Below are positions 53,886-63,278 of a stretch of 64,000 nucleotides of DNA, piece after piece; within the stretch, counting starts at the first letter, position 1, and each line of letters opens with the position of its first letter. A program made the translations under genes and the position numbers. The notes under the pieces were generated by a model, which did no database searches, was not told the DNA's origin, and was given only the letters and a program-made list of their open reading frames with translations. This DNA comes from Streptomyces sp. CBMA29 (GTDB lineage: Bacteria; Actinomycetota; Actinomycetes; Streptomycetales; Streptomycetaceae). The stretch lies in assembly GCF_014596445.1 (NCBI RefSeq), contig NZ_MECL01000227.1, forward strand, positions 1 through 64,000, written 5' to 3'.

Positions 53886-54359
53886 TTACTTGGACGTGGA
53901 GTCGGGGCCGTCCTGCCCCGGCGCGTCCTCGGTCTTGCTCAGATCGATGCTGTGCTCGCCCGAGTCCTTGGCGTCCTTCTTGATGTCGACCGTCGCAGCG
54001 GCATCCCCGGAAGCCGCGTCGGCGGTGACGTCACCGTCGGTGTCCTCGGTGTCGTCGTCCTCGATCTCCTCCGGCTCGATGCCGTGCACGATCCGGTTGA
54101 ACTCCTCTTCGGCCAGTACCGAGCCGATGGCGTTCTTCGCGAAGTGTGCGTGCACCCCGTCCGTCAGCTCAAGGAGGACCGTCTCCTCGTTCACTTCCTT
54201 GACCACGGCGTACATGCCACCGATCGTGCGGACGCCCGAGCCGGGCTCCATCTGGTTCCGCATGGACGCGGCCTGGCGCTGCTTGTTCTTGGCCGAGCGC
54301 GTCATCATGAACATGACGCCAACGATCAGGACCAAGGGGAGGAGAGTGACGATACTCAC
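53886..54359 (-). CDS. yajC: Preprotein translocase subunit YajC
   Basis: YajC associates with SecDF. With the GTG at 54357-54359 the protein has 157 residues: SIVTLLPLVLIVGVMFMMTR as the single membrane span, RNQMEPGSGVRTIGGMYAVV with the family GDxVxTxGG-like motif, then a long acidic tail (EPEEIEDDDTEDTDG). The longer frame upstream is not part of the family. It lies before secD with a 79-bp gap. Confidence 0.93.
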   Translation of the reverse strand: MSIVTLLPLVLIVGVMFMMTRSAKNKQRQAASMRNQMEPGSGVRTIGGMYAVVKEVNEETVLLELTDGVHAHFAKNAIGSVLAEEEFNRIVHGIEPEEIEDDDTEDTDGDVTADAASGDAAATVDIKKDAKDSGEHSIDLSKTEDAPGQDGPDSTSK

Positions 54360-54445
54360 GGTCTGGACGTTCCTTCGCACGGCCAACGTGGGGCTGGCCT
54401 GGGTTTCGGGATGTGGATGCCGATCCGGAGGAAGGGCGTCGGCGG

Positions 54446-54475
54446 AGTCTAAGCGCTGGCTCGCCGCCTGAACAA
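54446..54475 (-). promoter_or_regulatory. Possible promoter of yajC-secDF
   Basis: On the minus strand TTGTTC (54470-54475) and TAGACT (54446-54451) are separated by 18 bp, 86 bases upstream of the yajC GTG. Confidence 0.4.
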
Positions 54476-54522
54476 CGCCAAGCATGGCACTGGGGTTCCT
54501 GAAGGGGCGAGTCTACCGACGG

Positions 54523-55587
54523 TCACGGTCCGAACAACCCGCTCTGTCCGGGTCCGGCATGATTCTGCGGCGGCACCAGACCGAGGTGCGTCCAGGCCGC
54601 GGGAGTGGCCACCCGGCCGCGCGGCGTCCGGGCCAGCAGCCCCTCCCTGACGAGGAACGGCTCGGCGACCTCCTCGACGGTCTCGCGCTCCTCGCCGACC
54701 GCCACGGCGAGCGTGGACAGGCCGACGGGGCCGCCGCCGAAGAGCTTGAGCAGCGCCTGGAGCACGGCCCGGTCCAGCCGGTCGAGACCGCGCTCGTCCA
54801 CCTCGTAGACCTCCAGCGCCTTGGCGGCGATCTCCCGGGTGATCACCCCGTCCGCCCTGACCTGGGCGTAGTCGCGGACCCGGCGCAGCAGCCGGTTGGC
54901 GATCCGGGGGGTGCCGCGGGAGCGTCCGGCGATCTCGGCGGCGCCGTCGTCGGCGACCTCGACGTCCAGCAGCCCCGACGAGCGGCGGATGACCTTCTCC
55001 AGCTCGGCGGGGGCGTAGAACTCCATGTGGCCGGTGAAGCCGAAGCGGTCCCGCAGCGGGGGCGGAAGCAGTCCGGCCCTGGTGGTGGCGCCGACCAGGG
55101 TGAAGGGCGGCAGCTCCAGCGGGATCGCGGTCGCGCCGGGGCCCTTGCCGACGATCACGTCGACCCGGTAGTCCTCCATCGCCATGTAGAGCATTTCCTC
55201 GGCGGGCCGTGACATCCGGTGGATCTCGTCGAGGAAGAGCACCTCGCCCTCCTGGAGCGAGGACAGGATCGCGGCGAGGTCGCCCGCGTGCTGGATGGCC
55301 GGTCCCGAGGTGATCCGGATGGGCGCGCCCATCTCGGCCGCGATGATCATCGACAGCGTCGTCTTGCCGAGGCCGGGGGCGCCGGAGAGCAGGACGTGGT
55401 CCGCGGTGCCCTGGCGCTGCCGGGCGGCCCTGAGCACGAGGTCGAGCTGCTGCCGTACGCGCTCCTGCCCGATGAACTCCCCCAGGTCCTTGGGACGCAG
55501 CGCCGCCTCGACCGCCTGGTCCTCATGGTCGGCGGCGGTGCCGACCAGTCGCTCCGGCCGCTCGTCGGTGGCGTCGTCCCAGTTCAT
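54523..55587 (-). CDS. ruvB: Holliday junction branch migration ATPase RuvB
   Basis: RuvB is the hexameric motor that drives Holliday junction migration with RuvA. The 354-residue protein has [20 protein letters not shown], Walker [21 protein letters not shown], Walker [17 protein letters not shown] and [18 protein letters not shown]. The arginine finger region and a winged-helix end ([18 protein letters not shown]) follow. It lies 84 bp after ruvA, third in ruvC-ruvA-ruvB. Confidence 0.97.
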   Translation of the reverse strand: MNWDDATDERPERLVGTAADHEDQAVEAALRPKDLGEFIGQERVRQQLDLVLRAARQRQGTADHVLLSGAPGLGKTTLSMIIAAEMGAPIRITSGPAIQHAGDLAAILSSLQEGEVLFLDEIHRMSRPAEEMLYMAMEDYRVDVIVGKGPGATAIPLELPPFTLVGATTRAGLLPPPLRDRFGFTGHMEFYAPAELEKVIRRSSGLLDVEVADDGAAEIAGRSRGTPRIANRLLRRVRDYAQVRADGVITREIAAKALEVYEVDERGLDRLDRAVLQALLKLFGGGPVGLSTLAVAVGEERETVEEVAEPFLVREGLLARTPRGRVATPAAWTHLGLVPPQNHAGPGQSGLFGP

Positions 55588-55671
55588 GGTTGGTCTCTCG
55601 GGTCGGTGTGGGGTCGGCGGTACGGGCCTGCGTCACGGTTACGGGTGCGGCCGACGGCGTCAACAGGGCGG

Positions 55672-56283
55672 TCAGCGGGTGCGGTTGAGGGTCTGGAGGG
55701 CCGCGCGCAGCAGCGCGCCGACGTTCGGCTCCTGCTCGGCCTCGGCCCGCGGGGTGACGGCGGCGACCGCCTCGTCGGCCTCGCGGGTGGCGTAGCCGAG
55801 GCCGAGCAGCGCGGCGTGCAGCTGCTCGCGCCAGGAGGTGCCGACCGGGCTGCCGATCCCCCGGTCCGCGCCGGAGCCGACCGGTTCGCCGAGCCGGTCC
55901 TTCAGTTCGAGGAGCAGCCGCTGCGCGCCCTTCTTGCCGATGCCGGGCACCGCGGTCAGCGCCTTCTCGTCGCCGACCGCGACCGCGGAGCGCAGCGCGT
56001 CCGGGGTGTGCACGGCGAGCATGGTCTGGGCGAGCCTGGGGCCGACTCCGCTGACGGTCTGGAGCAGTTCGAAGACCTGCCGCTCGTCCTCGTCCGCGAA
56101 GCCGTAGAGGGTGAGCGAGTCCTCGCGGACCACCAGGGAGGTGGCGAGCTTGGCGGGCTGGCCGATCCGCAGCGCGGCCAGGGTGTTCGGGGCGCACTGG
56201 ACGGCCATGCCCACGCCGCCGACCTCGATGACCGCGGTGTCGGGGGCGAGCGCGGCGACCTGGCCGCTGACGAAGGCGATCAC
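55672..56283 (-). CDS. ruvA: Holliday junction DNA-binding protein RuvA
   Basis: RuvA binds four-way junctions and loads RuvB. The 203-residue protein starts with GTG (56281-56283): [20 protein letters not shown]. It has the helix-hairpin-helix segments [16 protein letters not shown] and [20 protein letters not shown], and the C-terminal RuvB-binding domain ([20 protein letters not shown]). GTGA overlap with the ruvC stop couples the two. Confidence 0.96.
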   Translation of the reverse strand: MIAFVSGQVAALAPDTAVIEVGGVGMAVQCAPNTLAALRIGQPAKLATSLVVREDSLTLYGFADEDERQVFELLQTVSGVGPRLAQTMLAVHTPDALRSAVAVGDEKALTAVPGIGKKGAQRLLLELKDRLGEPVGSGADRGIGSPVGTSWREQLHAALLGLGYATREADEAVAAVTPRAEAEQEPNVGALLRAALQTLNRTR

Positions 56284-56819
56284 TTGGCGGACTCCTGGGG
56301 TCGTACGGGGCGGTGGGCGGCGATGGCCTGCTGGAGGCGGTTGGTGGCGGCGCCGCGCCAGATGTGACAGATGGCCAGCGCCAGCGCGTCGGCGGCGTCT
56401 GCCGGTTTCGGCGGGGCGTCGAGCCGCAGCAGCCGGGTCACCATCGCGCCGACCTGCGCCTTGTCGGCCCGGCCGCTGCCGGTGACGGCGGCCTTGACCT
56501 CGCTGGGAGTGTGCAGATGGACGGGCAGACCGCGTCGGGCCGCGCACAGCATGGCGACCGCGCTCGCCTGGGCGGTGCCCATCACGGTGCGCACATTGTG
56601 CTGGCTGAAGACCCGTTCCACGGCGACCGCCTCCGGGCGGTGTTCGTCGAGCCACTCCTCGATGCCGCGCTCGATCAGGACCAGCCGGTCGCCGATCTCC
56701 GCGTCGGCCGGGGTGCGTACGACGCCGACGCCGACCATCGTCAGCGGGCGTCCGGGGACGCCGTCCACCACTCCGATGCCGCACCGGGTCAGACCCGGGT
56801 CCACGCCGAGCACTCGCAT
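56280..56819 (-). CDS. ruvC: Crossover junction endodeoxyribonuclease RuvC
   Basis: RuvC cuts Holliday junctions. The 179-residue protein has the acidic active-site segments [20 protein letters not shown] (Asp7), [15 protein letters not shown] and the end [19 protein letters not shown]. It is first of the ruvCAB operon; the promoter upstream resembles the RecA-independent DNA-damage type. Confidence 0.97.
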   Translation of the reverse strand: MRVLGVDPGLTRCGIGVVDGVPGRPLTMVGVGVVRTPADAEIGDRLVLIERGIEEWLDEHRPEAVAVERVFSQHNVRTVMGTAQASAVAMLCAARRGLPVHLHTPSEVKAAVTGSGRADKAQVGAMVTRLLRLDAPPKPADAADALALAICHIWRGAATNRLQQAIAAHRPVRPQESAK

Positions 56820-56857
56820 GCCGCCCCCTTCCGCGCCCGTCAGCCGCCGTCTTCGCC

Positions 56858-56893
56858 AACCTGTTCGTGCAGGTTATCGGTTGGGGCCGACAA
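56858..56893 (-). promoter_or_regulatory. DNA-damage (RecA-NDp / PafBC type) promoter of ruvCAB
   Basis: On the minus strand TTGTCGGCC - 8 bp - TAACCT (56871-56893) matches the actinobacterial consensus TTGTCRGTG-N8-TANNNT at 7 of 9 and both fixed -10 ends. It lies 52 bases before the ruvC ATG. An inverted repeat AACCTG-TTCGTG-CAGGTT (56858-56875) overlaps the -10 and could be an operator. Confidence 0.65.
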
Positions 56894-56901
56894 ACAGCGG
56901 A

Positions 56902-56931
56902 GGGGCCGACGGGGTGTGTCCCGTCGGCCCC
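56902..56931 (-). terminator. Terminator between yebC and ruvC
   Basis: A perfect 12-bp stem (GGGGCCGACGGG / CCCGTCGGCCCC) with a GTGTGT loop lies downstream of yebC, before the ruvC promoter. Confidence 0.75.
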
Positions 56932-56993
56932 CACGTGCTGACCGTCCGTCAGGGCCCGCTCGCGCGGCCCCCGTGTCACCGCCTGAGCGCGGC

Positions 56994-57746
56994 TCAGGCG
57001 TCGACCTTCTCCATGACCTCGTCGGAGACGTCGAAGTTGGCGAAGACGTTCTGCACGTCGTCGCTGTCCTCCAGCGCGTCGATGAGCTTGAAGATCTTGC
57101 GCGCGCCGTCCTCGTCCAGCTCCACCTGCATGGTGGGCAGGAAGTTGGCGTCGGCCGAGTCGTAGTCGATCCCGGCCTCCTGGAGCGCCTTGCGGACCGG
57201 CACCAGGTCGGTGGCCTCGCTGATCACCTCGAAGGACTCACCGAGGTCGTTGACCTCCTCGGCGCCCGCGTCGAGCACCGCGTCCAGCACGTCGTCCTCG
57301 CCCAGCTCAGCCTTGGGGACGATCACCACGCCCTTGCGGTTGAACAGGTACGACACCGAGCCCGGATCGGCCATCGAGCCGCCGTTGCGGGTCATGGCCA
57401 CCCGCACGTCGGACGCGGCGCGGTTGCGGTTGTCGGTCAGGCACTCGATGAGGACCGCGACGCCGTTGGGGCCGTAGCCCTCGTACATGATCGTCTGGTA
57501 GTCGGCGCCACCGGCCTCAAGACCGGCGCCGCGCTTGACCGCGCTGTCGATGTTCTTGTTCGGAACCGAGCTCTTCTTCGCCTTCTGGATGGCGTCGAAC
57601 AGGGTCGGGTTGCCGTCCGGGTCGGCGCCACCGGTCCGCGCCGCGACCTCGATGTTCTTGATCAGCTTCGCGAAGAGCTTGCCGCGCTTGGCATCGATCA
57701 CGGCCTTCTTGTGCTTGGTCGTAGCCCATTTAGAGTGGCCGGACAT
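56994..57746 (-). CDS. yebC: YebC/PmpR-family regulatory or translation-associated protein
   Basis: The 250-residue protein begins [20 protein letters not shown], the family signature. [40 protein letters not shown] and [19 protein letters not shown] follow. YebC proteins have been described as DNA-binding regulators and, more recently, as factors that ease ribosome stalling. It lies between pdxT and ruvC on the same strand. The order pdxS-pdxT-yebC-ruvC-ruvA-ruvB is conserved in actinobacteria. Confidence 0.96.
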   Translation of the reverse strand: MSGHSKWATTKHKKAVIDAKRGKLFAKLIKNIEVAARTGGADPDGNPTLFDAIQKAKKSSVPNKNIDSAVKRGAGLEAGGADYQTIMYEGYGPNGVAVLIECLTDNRNRAASDVRVAMTRNGGSMADPGSVSYLFNRKGVVIVPKAELGEDDVLDAVLDAGAEEVNDLGESFEVISEATDLVPVRKALQEAGIDYDSADANFLPTMQVELDEDGARKIFKLIDALEDSDDVQNVFANFDVSDEVMEKVDA

Positions 57747-57812
57747 CCGACGGTCTCCTTCGCGTCACCAAATGCTGTCTTTCGTCGCGCCGTCGATCCT
57801 ACCGGGATCCGG

Positions 57813-58406
57813 TCAGCCCGCCGCGCGCACAGTGTCCACGAAGAGTTCATGGACCCGGTGGTCGCCGGTCAGTTCGGGATGGAACGACGTGGCGAGCACA
57901 TTGCGCTGGCGGACGGCGACGATGTGGCCACCGTACTCGGCGAGGACCTCCACGTCCGCACCCACCGACTCGACCCACGGCGCGCGGATGAAGACGCCCT
58001 CGACCGGGCCGCCCTCGACGCCCGCGACGTCGACGACCGCTTCGAAGGACTCGTTCTGCCTGCCGAAGGCGTTGCGGCGGACGATCATGTCGATGCCGCC
58101 GAAGGTCTCCTGGCCGGACCTGGGGTCGAGGATCTTGTCGGCGAGCATGATCAGTCCCGCGCAGGTGCCGTAGACCGGCAGGCCGCCGCGGATCGCCTGG
58201 CGCAGCGGTTCCATCAGGCCGAAGAGCACGGCGAGCTTGGAGATGGTGGTGGACTCGCCGCCGGGTATCACCAGGCCGTCGATTCCGGCCAGTTCCTCCG
58301 GGCGCCGGACGGGACCGGCCGCGGCGTCCGCCGCGGCCAGTGCCGTCAGATGCTCCCGGACGTCGCCCTGGAGTGCCAGGACGCCGATGGTGGGAGAGCT
58401 GGTCAT
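57813..58406 (-). CDS. pdxT: Pyridoxal 5'-phosphate synthase glutaminase subunit PdxT
   Basis: PdxT supplies ammonia to PdxS for vitamin B6 synthesis. The 197-residue protein has the family [16 protein letters not shown] start, [16 protein letters not shown], the nucleophile Cys in [12 protein letters not shown] and the His-Glu pair in [13 protein letters not shown]. It lies 7 bp after pdxS. Confidence 0.97.
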   Translation of the reverse strand: MTSSPTIGVLALQGDVREHLTALAAADAAAGPVRRPEELAGIDGLVIPGGESTTISKLAVLFGLMEPLRQAIRGGLPVYGTCAGLIMLADKILDPRSGQETFGGIDMIVRRNAFGRQNESFEAVVDVAGVEGGPVEGVFIRAPWVESVGADVEVLAEYGGHIVAVRQRNVLATSFHPELTGDHRVHELFVDTVRAAG

Positions 58407-58413
58407 CGTCGCG

Positions 58414-59322
58414 TTACCAGCCGCGGTTCGCGTAGTGCTCGGACTCCGGGAGGGTGTCGATGTTGATGCCGACCATGGCCTCGCCGAGGTTGCGGGAGGC
58501 GTCCGCGATGACCTTCGGGTCGTCGAAGAAGGTGGTGGCGCGGACGATCGCGGCGGCGCGCTTGGCCGGGTCGCCGGACTTGAAGATGCCGGAGCCGACG
58601 AAGACGCCCTCGGCGCCGAGCTGGCGCATCAGCGCGGCGTCGGCCGGGGTGGCCACACCGCCCGCGGAGAACAGCACGACGGGCAGCTTGCCCAGCACCG
58701 ACACCTCCTTGACCAGCTCGTACGGAGCGCGCAGGTCCTTGGCGGCGGCGTACAGCTCGTTGTTGTCCAGGCCCTTGAGACGGGAGATCTCGCTCTTGAT
58801 CTGGCGCAGGTGGCGGACGGCCTCGACCACGTTGCCGGTGCCGGCCTCGCCCTTGGAGCGGATCATGGCCGCGCCCTCGGCGATCCGGCGCAGGGCCTCG
58901 CCGAGGTTGGTGGCGCCGCAGACGAAGGGGGTGGTGTAGGCCCACTTGTCGGAGTGGTTGACCTCGTCGGCGGGGGTCAGCACCTCGGACTCGTCGATGT
59001 AGTCGACGCCGAGCGCCTGGAGGACCTGGGCCTCGACGAAGTGGCCGATCCGGGACTTGGCCATCACGGGGATGGACACCGCGTTGATGATGCCCTCGAT
59101 CATGTCCGGGTCGGACATCCGGGCCACGCCGCCCTGCGCGCGGATGTCGGCCGGCACCCGCTCCAGTGCCATGACGGCGACGGCGCCCGCGTCCTCGGCG
59201 ATCTTCGCCTGCTCCGGGGTGACGACATCCATGATCACGCCGCCCTTGAGCTGCTCGGCCATACCGCGCTTGACGCGTGCGGTGCCGGTCTCGGGGGTGG
59301 TGGCGGAGGGGCTGGTGGACAC
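58414..59322 (-). CDS. pdxS: Pyridoxal 5'-phosphate synthase subunit PdxS
   Basis: PdxS builds PLP from ribose 5-phosphate, glyceraldehyde 3-phosphate and ammonia. The 302-residue protein starts with GTG (59320-59322) and has [20 protein letters not shown] and [20 protein letters not shown]. The lysine in [36 protein letters not shown] and [14 protein letters not shown] follow. A GAGTGAGG purine stretch precedes the start. The 143-bp gap to the next gene contains only GC-rich symmetry and presumably the pdxST promoter. Confidence 0.97.
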   Translation of the reverse strand: MSTSPSATTPETGTARVKRGMAEQLKGGVIMDVVTPEQAKIAEDAGAVAVMALERVPADIRAQGGVARMSDPDMIEGIINAVSIPVMAKSRIGHFVEAQVLQALGVDYIDESEVLTPADEVNHSDKWAYTTPFVCGATNLGEALRRIAEGAAMIRSKGEAGTGNVVEAVRHLRQIKSEISRLKGLDNNELYAAAKDLRAPYELVKEVSVLGKLPVVLFSAGGVATPADAALMRQLGAEGVFVGSGIFKSGDPAKRAAAIVRATTFFDDPKVIADASRNLGEAMVGINIDTLPESEHYANRGW

Positions 59323-59465
59323 GGTGACCTCACTCGCTGACGAAATCGGTGGCTTTCCTCCATGGTCCGGCCGGCCGCCGGGGGCGGGAAAGGGCCAATT
59401 CCGCTGCGGTGGCTCCCCGCGGGCCGGCGGGTGGCCCCCCCGTTCAGCCTTGGGGTGCCGTGCGC

Positions 59466-60014
59466 TCAGTGCGCTCCGGCGCCGTCCGCCGTGAGCGGCA
59501 CCGGCGGCTCGTCGTCCATCTCGAAGGCGAGCGGGAAGGGGGCGTGGCCCGCGAGGCGGAACCAGCGCACCACGCGGTGTCTGCGGACCGCCCGCGCGGC
59601 GCGTACCGCGTCGTTGTGGAAGCGCCGGGCCATCGGCACCCGCCGTACGGACTGGGTCAGCTCCTTGATCGCGTCGGTGCCGCCCGGCGCCTCCCCGATC
59701 TCGGTGACCGCGTCCGGCTCGGAGAAGACCGCGCGCAGCGCCTGGCTCAGCTCGCTCTCGGCGACCTCCCGCTGCTCCGGCTCGGCCTGCCGGGCGGCGT
59801 GCGCGGACTCGTACAGCACGATCGACGCGGCCGGGTCCAGCACACCGGCCGTGGCCAGTTCCTGGGCCACCGAGGCGCGGCGCAGCAGTTGCGCGTCCAG
59901 GGCGGCGCGGGCGGCGTCGATCCGGGCGTGCAGGCGGTCGAGGCGCCCGGCCGTCCAGCTCAGATAGAGGCCGATCGCGACGATCGCGACCGCGACCCAG
60001 ATGATGGTGGTCAC
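59466..60014 (-). CDS. LemA-like membrane-anchored protein
   Basis: The 182-residue protein has one N-terminal membrane span ([20 protein letters not shown]) and a helical region [20 protein letters not shown] resembling the LemA core. [18 protein letters not shown] and the AFEMDDEPP end are also like LemA (compare the usual RRFYNDAV and FEA ends). Function is unknown. Its start overlaps the pimA stop by 4 bp, making it the last gene of the PI-mannoside operon. Confidence 0.75.
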   Translation of the reverse strand: MTTIIWVAVAIVAIGLYLSWTAGRLDRLHARIDAARAALDAQLLRRASVAQELATAGVLDPAASIVLYESAHAARQAEPEQREVAESELSQALRAVFSEPDAVTEIGEAPGGTDAIKELTQSVRRVPMARRFHNDAVRAARAVRRHRVVRWFRLAGHAPFPLAFEMDDEPPVPLTADGAGAH

Positions 60015-61177
60015 TGTCCGTCCCTTGCCAGGCCGAATCTCGCCCGAAGGCTGGTGCGTTCGTCCGCGGCGACATGCGCGGCGCCGTCGGTGACGGTCTC
60101 GTAGACGGACAGGATGTCACCGCCGACCACCGACCAGTCGAAACGCCGCACATGGGCGCTGCCGCGGGTGCGCAGTTCGGTGCGGCGCGCGGGGTCGCCG
60201 AGCAGCCGCAGGGCGGCGGCGGCGAGCGCGTCGGCGTCCTCGTTGGCGAAGAGTTCGCCCGCCGCGCCCTGGTCGAGGACCTGCGCGAAGGCGTCGAGGT
60301 CGCTGGCGAGCACGGCGGCGCCCGCCGACATCGCCTCGACCAGGATGATCCCGAAGGACTCGCCGCCGGTGTTGGGCGCCACGTAGAGGTCGACGCTGCG
60401 CAGCAGCCGCGCCTTGTCCTCGTCGCTGACCATGCCGAGGAATTCGACCCGGTCGCGCATCTCGCGCGGCAGCGACTCGACGGCCTCCTCCTCGTCGCCG
60501 CGGCCCGCGACCAGCAGCCGGGTGCCCGGCCGCTCGGCGAGGATCTTCGGCAGTGCCCGGATCAGCACGGGCAGGCCCTTGCGCGGCTCGTCGATCCGCC
60601 CGATGAAGCCGATCGTCCCGCCCTGCCACTCCTTCTTGGGCTCGGCCCGCGCGAAGAAGTCCACGTCGACCCCGTTGGGGATGACGACCGCGTCGCCGCC
60701 CAGGTGCTCGACCAGGGTGCGGCGGGCGTACTCGCTGACCGCGATCCGGGCCCTGATCTTCTCCAGCGCGGGTTGCAGGATCGGGTACGCGGCGATCATC
60801 GCGCGCGAGCGCGGGTTGGAGGTGTGGAAGGTGGCCACGATCGGGCCCTGCGCCGCCCAGCAGGCCAGCAGGCCGAGCGAGGGTGAGGCGGGTTCGTGGA
60901 TGTGGATGACGTCGAAGTTGCCGTCGTGCAGCCAGCGGCGGACGCGGGCGGCGGACAGGAAGCCGAAGTTGAGCCGGGCGACCGAGCCGTTGTACGGGAC
61001 CGGCACGGCGCGGCCCGCCGACACCACGTACGGCGGCAGCGGTGTCTCGTCGTCGGCGGGGGCGAGCACGGAGACCTCGTGGCCGAGGCCGATCAGGTGC
61101 TCGGCGAGGTCGCGGATGTGGAACTGGACGCCGCCGGGGACGTCCCAGGAGTACGGGCAGACGATCCCGATCCTCAC
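60011..61177 (-). CDS. pimA: Phosphatidylinositol alpha-mannosyltransferase (PimA-like GT4)
   Basis: PimA transfers mannose from GDP-mannose to phosphatidylinositol, the first step of PIM synthesis at the inner membrane face. The 388-residue GT-B glycosyltransferase has a GTG start ([20 protein letters not shown]), the acceptor region [14 protein letters not shown] and [19 protein letters not shown]. The donor site [16 protein letters not shown] and the EX7E motif in [19 protein letters not shown] follow. Four-base overlaps link it to the acyltransferase and the LemA-like gene. Confidence 0.94.
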   Translation of the reverse strand: MRIGIVCPYSWDVPGGVQFHIRDLAEHLIGLGHEVSVLAPADDETPLPPYVVSAGRAVPVPYNGSVARLNFGFLSAARVRRWLHDGNFDVIHIHEPASPSLGLLACWAAQGPIVATFHTSNPRSRAMIAAYPILQPALEKIRARIAVSEYARRTLVEHLGGDAVVIPNGVDVDFFARAEPKKEWQGGTIGFIGRIDEPRKGLPVLIRALPKILAERPGTRLLVAGRGDEEEAVESLPREMRDRVEFLGMVSDEDKARLLRSVDLYVAPNTGGESFGIILVEAMSAGAAVLASDLDAFAQVLDQGAAGELFANEDADALAAAALRLLGDPARRTELRTRGSAHVRRFDWSVVGGDILSVYETVTDGAAHVAADERTSLRARFGLARDGQ

Positions 61178-62319
61178 GTTTTCTCCGTTCCGGAGTGGTC
61201 GGCGGGGCCGCCGGGCGTACCGCCCGCGCCGGACGGGCCGTCCGTACCGTCGATACCGTCGGCCGTACCGGCTGCGCCGCCCGTACCGTCGGCTGCGGCC
61301 GTGCTCGGGCCGCCCTGCGGGGAGACGCCGGACGTGCCCCGCACCGTTGCTCGCGCGCTCTCCCCCGCCGTGTCGGCGGCGCCGCCCGCCGGGGGTTCGG
61401 GGCGGGGTTCGAGGTCGGACAGCCACAGGCGTTGCAGCATGTGCCAGTCCTCGGGGTGCTCGGCGATGCCGGAGGCGTACGCGTCGGCCAGTTCCTGCGT
61501 CATCGCGGCCGTCTTCGACGTACGGTCGCCGGTCGCGGGGACCTCGACCGGCGGGTGGACGCGACCGCGCATGACGGGCGACTCGTCGTACCAGAGGGTG
61601 ACCGGCAGCAGCAGCGCGCCGGTCTGCTGGGCGAGCATCGCGGGGCCCGCGGGCAGCCGGGTGCGCTCGCCGAAGAAGTCGACCTCGACGCCACTGGCCG
61701 ACAGGTCGCGGTCGGCGACCAGGCAGACCAGGCCGCCGGCGCGCAGCCGCCGGGCCAGGGTGCCGAAGGCGGCGCCGCCGGTGTGCGGCAGCACCTCCAT
61801 GCCCAGGCTCTCGCGGTAGGCGACGAAGCGGTCGTACAGCGTCTCGGGCTTGAGGCGCTCGGCGACGGTGGTGAAGGGGGTGTCCAGCGCGGTGGTCACC
61901 CAGGCGCCCGCCAGGTCGTAGTTGCCCATGTGCGGCAGCGCGAGGATCACGCCGCGCCCGGCGGCGAGTCCTTCGGTCAGGTAGTGCACGTCCGTGGGGT
62001 CGAAGCCGCCGCGGACGCGGTCCTTGCTCCAGGCCGGGAGCCGGAAGGACTCCATCCAGTAGCGCAGGTAGGAGCGCATGACCGAGCGCGACAGCGCGCG
62101 CAGCCGCTCCTCGTCGGCGTCCGGCACGACCCGGACGAGGTTGGCCTCAAGGCGTCGGACGCCCTTGCCGCGCTGCCGCCACGTCACGTCCGCGATGCCG
62201 CGGCCGAGCGCTCGGGCGGCCGGTTCCGGCAGCGTCTTGACCGCGCTCCAGCCGAGCCCGTAGAGCCCGTCGGCGACACTCCCCCTGAGCCTCGCGGCCC
62301 GGGAGGTGTCCTCGCTCAC
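61174..62319 (-). CDS. Phosphatidylinositol mannoside acyltransferase (LpxL/HtrB family)
   Basis: The 381-residue protein resembles the lysophospholipid acyltransferase HtrB/PatA family that acylates the mannose of PIMs. The HX4D catalytic motif is in LALPHMGNYDLAG; the CLVADRDLSASGVEVDFFGE and PAGPAMLAQQTGALLLPVTL segments follow. The last 60 residues are Gly/Ala/Thr-rich and likely disordered. The GTG at 62317-62319 overlaps pgsA by 4 bp. Together with pimA and pgsA it forms the conserved PIM operon. Confidence 0.93.
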   Translation of the reverse strand: MSEDTSRAARLRGSVADGLYGLGWSAVKTLPEPAARALGRGIADVTWRQRGKGVRRLEANLVRVVPDADEERLRALSRSVMRSYLRYWMESFRLPAWSKDRVRGGFDPTDVHYLTEGLAAGRGVILALPHMGNYDLAGAWVTTALDTPFTTVAERLKPETLYDRFVAYRESLGMEVLPHTGGAAFGTLARRLRAGGLVCLVADRDLSASGVEVDFFGERTRLPAGPAMLAQQTGALLLPVTLWYDESPVMRGRVHPPVEVPATGDRTSKTAAMTQELADAYASGIAEHPEDWHMLQRLWLSDLEPRPEPPAGGAADTAGESARATVRGTSGVSPQGGPSTAAADGTGGAAGTADGIDGTDGPSGAGGTPGGPADHSGTEKT

Positions 62320-62981
62320 GCGTTGCTCCCCTGCCCCGCGGTGGCGGCAGCGGCGTCGGCCTCCGCGGACTCGCGGCGTACGGTGACGATCCGCTGGATC
62401 AGCGTGATCAGGCTGCCCGCGGCGACCACCCACAGGGCGATCGGCAGCAGGTACTGGATGCCGGGCACACCGAATTTGTGCAGGCCCGCGAAGCCGCACA
62501 GGGTCAGCGTGATGACCAGCCGCTCGGCGCGCTCGATGAGGCCGTTGACGTTCACCGGCAGGCCGATCGCCTCGCCGCGCGCCTTGGTGTAGGACACCAC
62601 CTGGCCGCTGGCCAGGCAGAAGATCGTCACCGCGCACAGCACGAGGTCGTCGCCGCGGCCCGCGTACCACATGGCGAGGCCGCCGAAGATGCCCGCGTCG
62701 GCGACCCGGTCGAGGGTCGAGTCGAGGAACGCGCCCCACCGGCTGGAGACCCCGGCCTGGCGGGCCATGTTCCCGTCCACCAGGTCGGAGAAGACGAAGA
62801 GCGTGATCACCACGGTGCCCCAGAAGAACTCGCCCCTGGGATAGAAGGCCAGTGCGCCCGCCATGACACCCGCGGTGCCGAGCAGGGTCACCGCGTCGGG
62901 GCTGACCCCCTTGCGGAGCAGAAATGCGGCGAACGGCGTGAGAACACGCGTGAAGAACGCACGCGCGTACTTGTTCAGCAT
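62316..62981 (-). CDS. pgsA: Phosphatidylinositol phosphate synthase (CDP-alcohol phosphatidyltransferase)
   Basis: This enzyme joins CDP-diacylglycerol to inositol 1-phosphate in actinobacteria, making the precursor of phosphatidylinositol. The 221-residue protein has several membrane segments and the CDP-alcohol motif in DLVDGNMARQAG followed by GAFLDSTLDRVADA, complete with its Asp residues. It lies at the head of the PIM operon. The ATG at 62979-62981 is preferred over upstream frames with no homology. Confidence 0.93.
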   Translation of the reverse strand: MLNKYARAFFTRVLTPFAAFLLRKGVSPDAVTLLGTAGVMAGALAFYPRGEFFWGTVVITLFVFSDLVDGNMARQAGVSSRWGAFLDSTLDRVADAGIFGGLAMWYAGRGDDLVLCAVTIFCLASGQVVSYTKARGEAIGLPVNVNGLIERAERLVITLTLCGFAGLHKFGVPGIQYLLPIALWVVAAGSLITLIQRIVTVRRESAEADAAAATAGQGSNA

Positions 62982-63060
62982 GGCCTTCCCGACAGGTCGG
63001 AGGATGGTGTCACGGCGGCCGGAGCGGCAACCGGATGGCCCATCGTAGCCAGCCCGCGCG

Positions 63061-63111
63061 CACCGGATGTCCCAGGCCGTGCCGGAGCGGCGGGGCCTGG
63101 GGCATCCGGTG
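63061..63111. repeat. Near-perfect 18-bp inverted repeat between pgsA and the EF-G-like gene
   Basis: CACCGGATGTCCCAGGCC (63061-63078) and its reverse complement with one mismatch (63094-63111) flank a 15-base loop in the 297-bp divergent gap. It may be an operator, a leader RNA structure or a barrier. The rest of the gap holds no gene, and a GGGAGG site serves the plus-strand start. Confidence 0.7.
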
Positions 63112-63278
63112 GCCGCGCGTACGACGTATGGACGCACCCGGACGGCCGTGGGAAGGTCGAAAGACCGCGGGCGTCGTCGAGGCCGCCTGTGCGTTGAGCG
63201 GTCTCCCGTGGCGCCCCTGTGACGCGCCCCCCACCGAGGGCGCGGTCCATGCAGTGAAGGACCGGGAGGCGAGAACGC

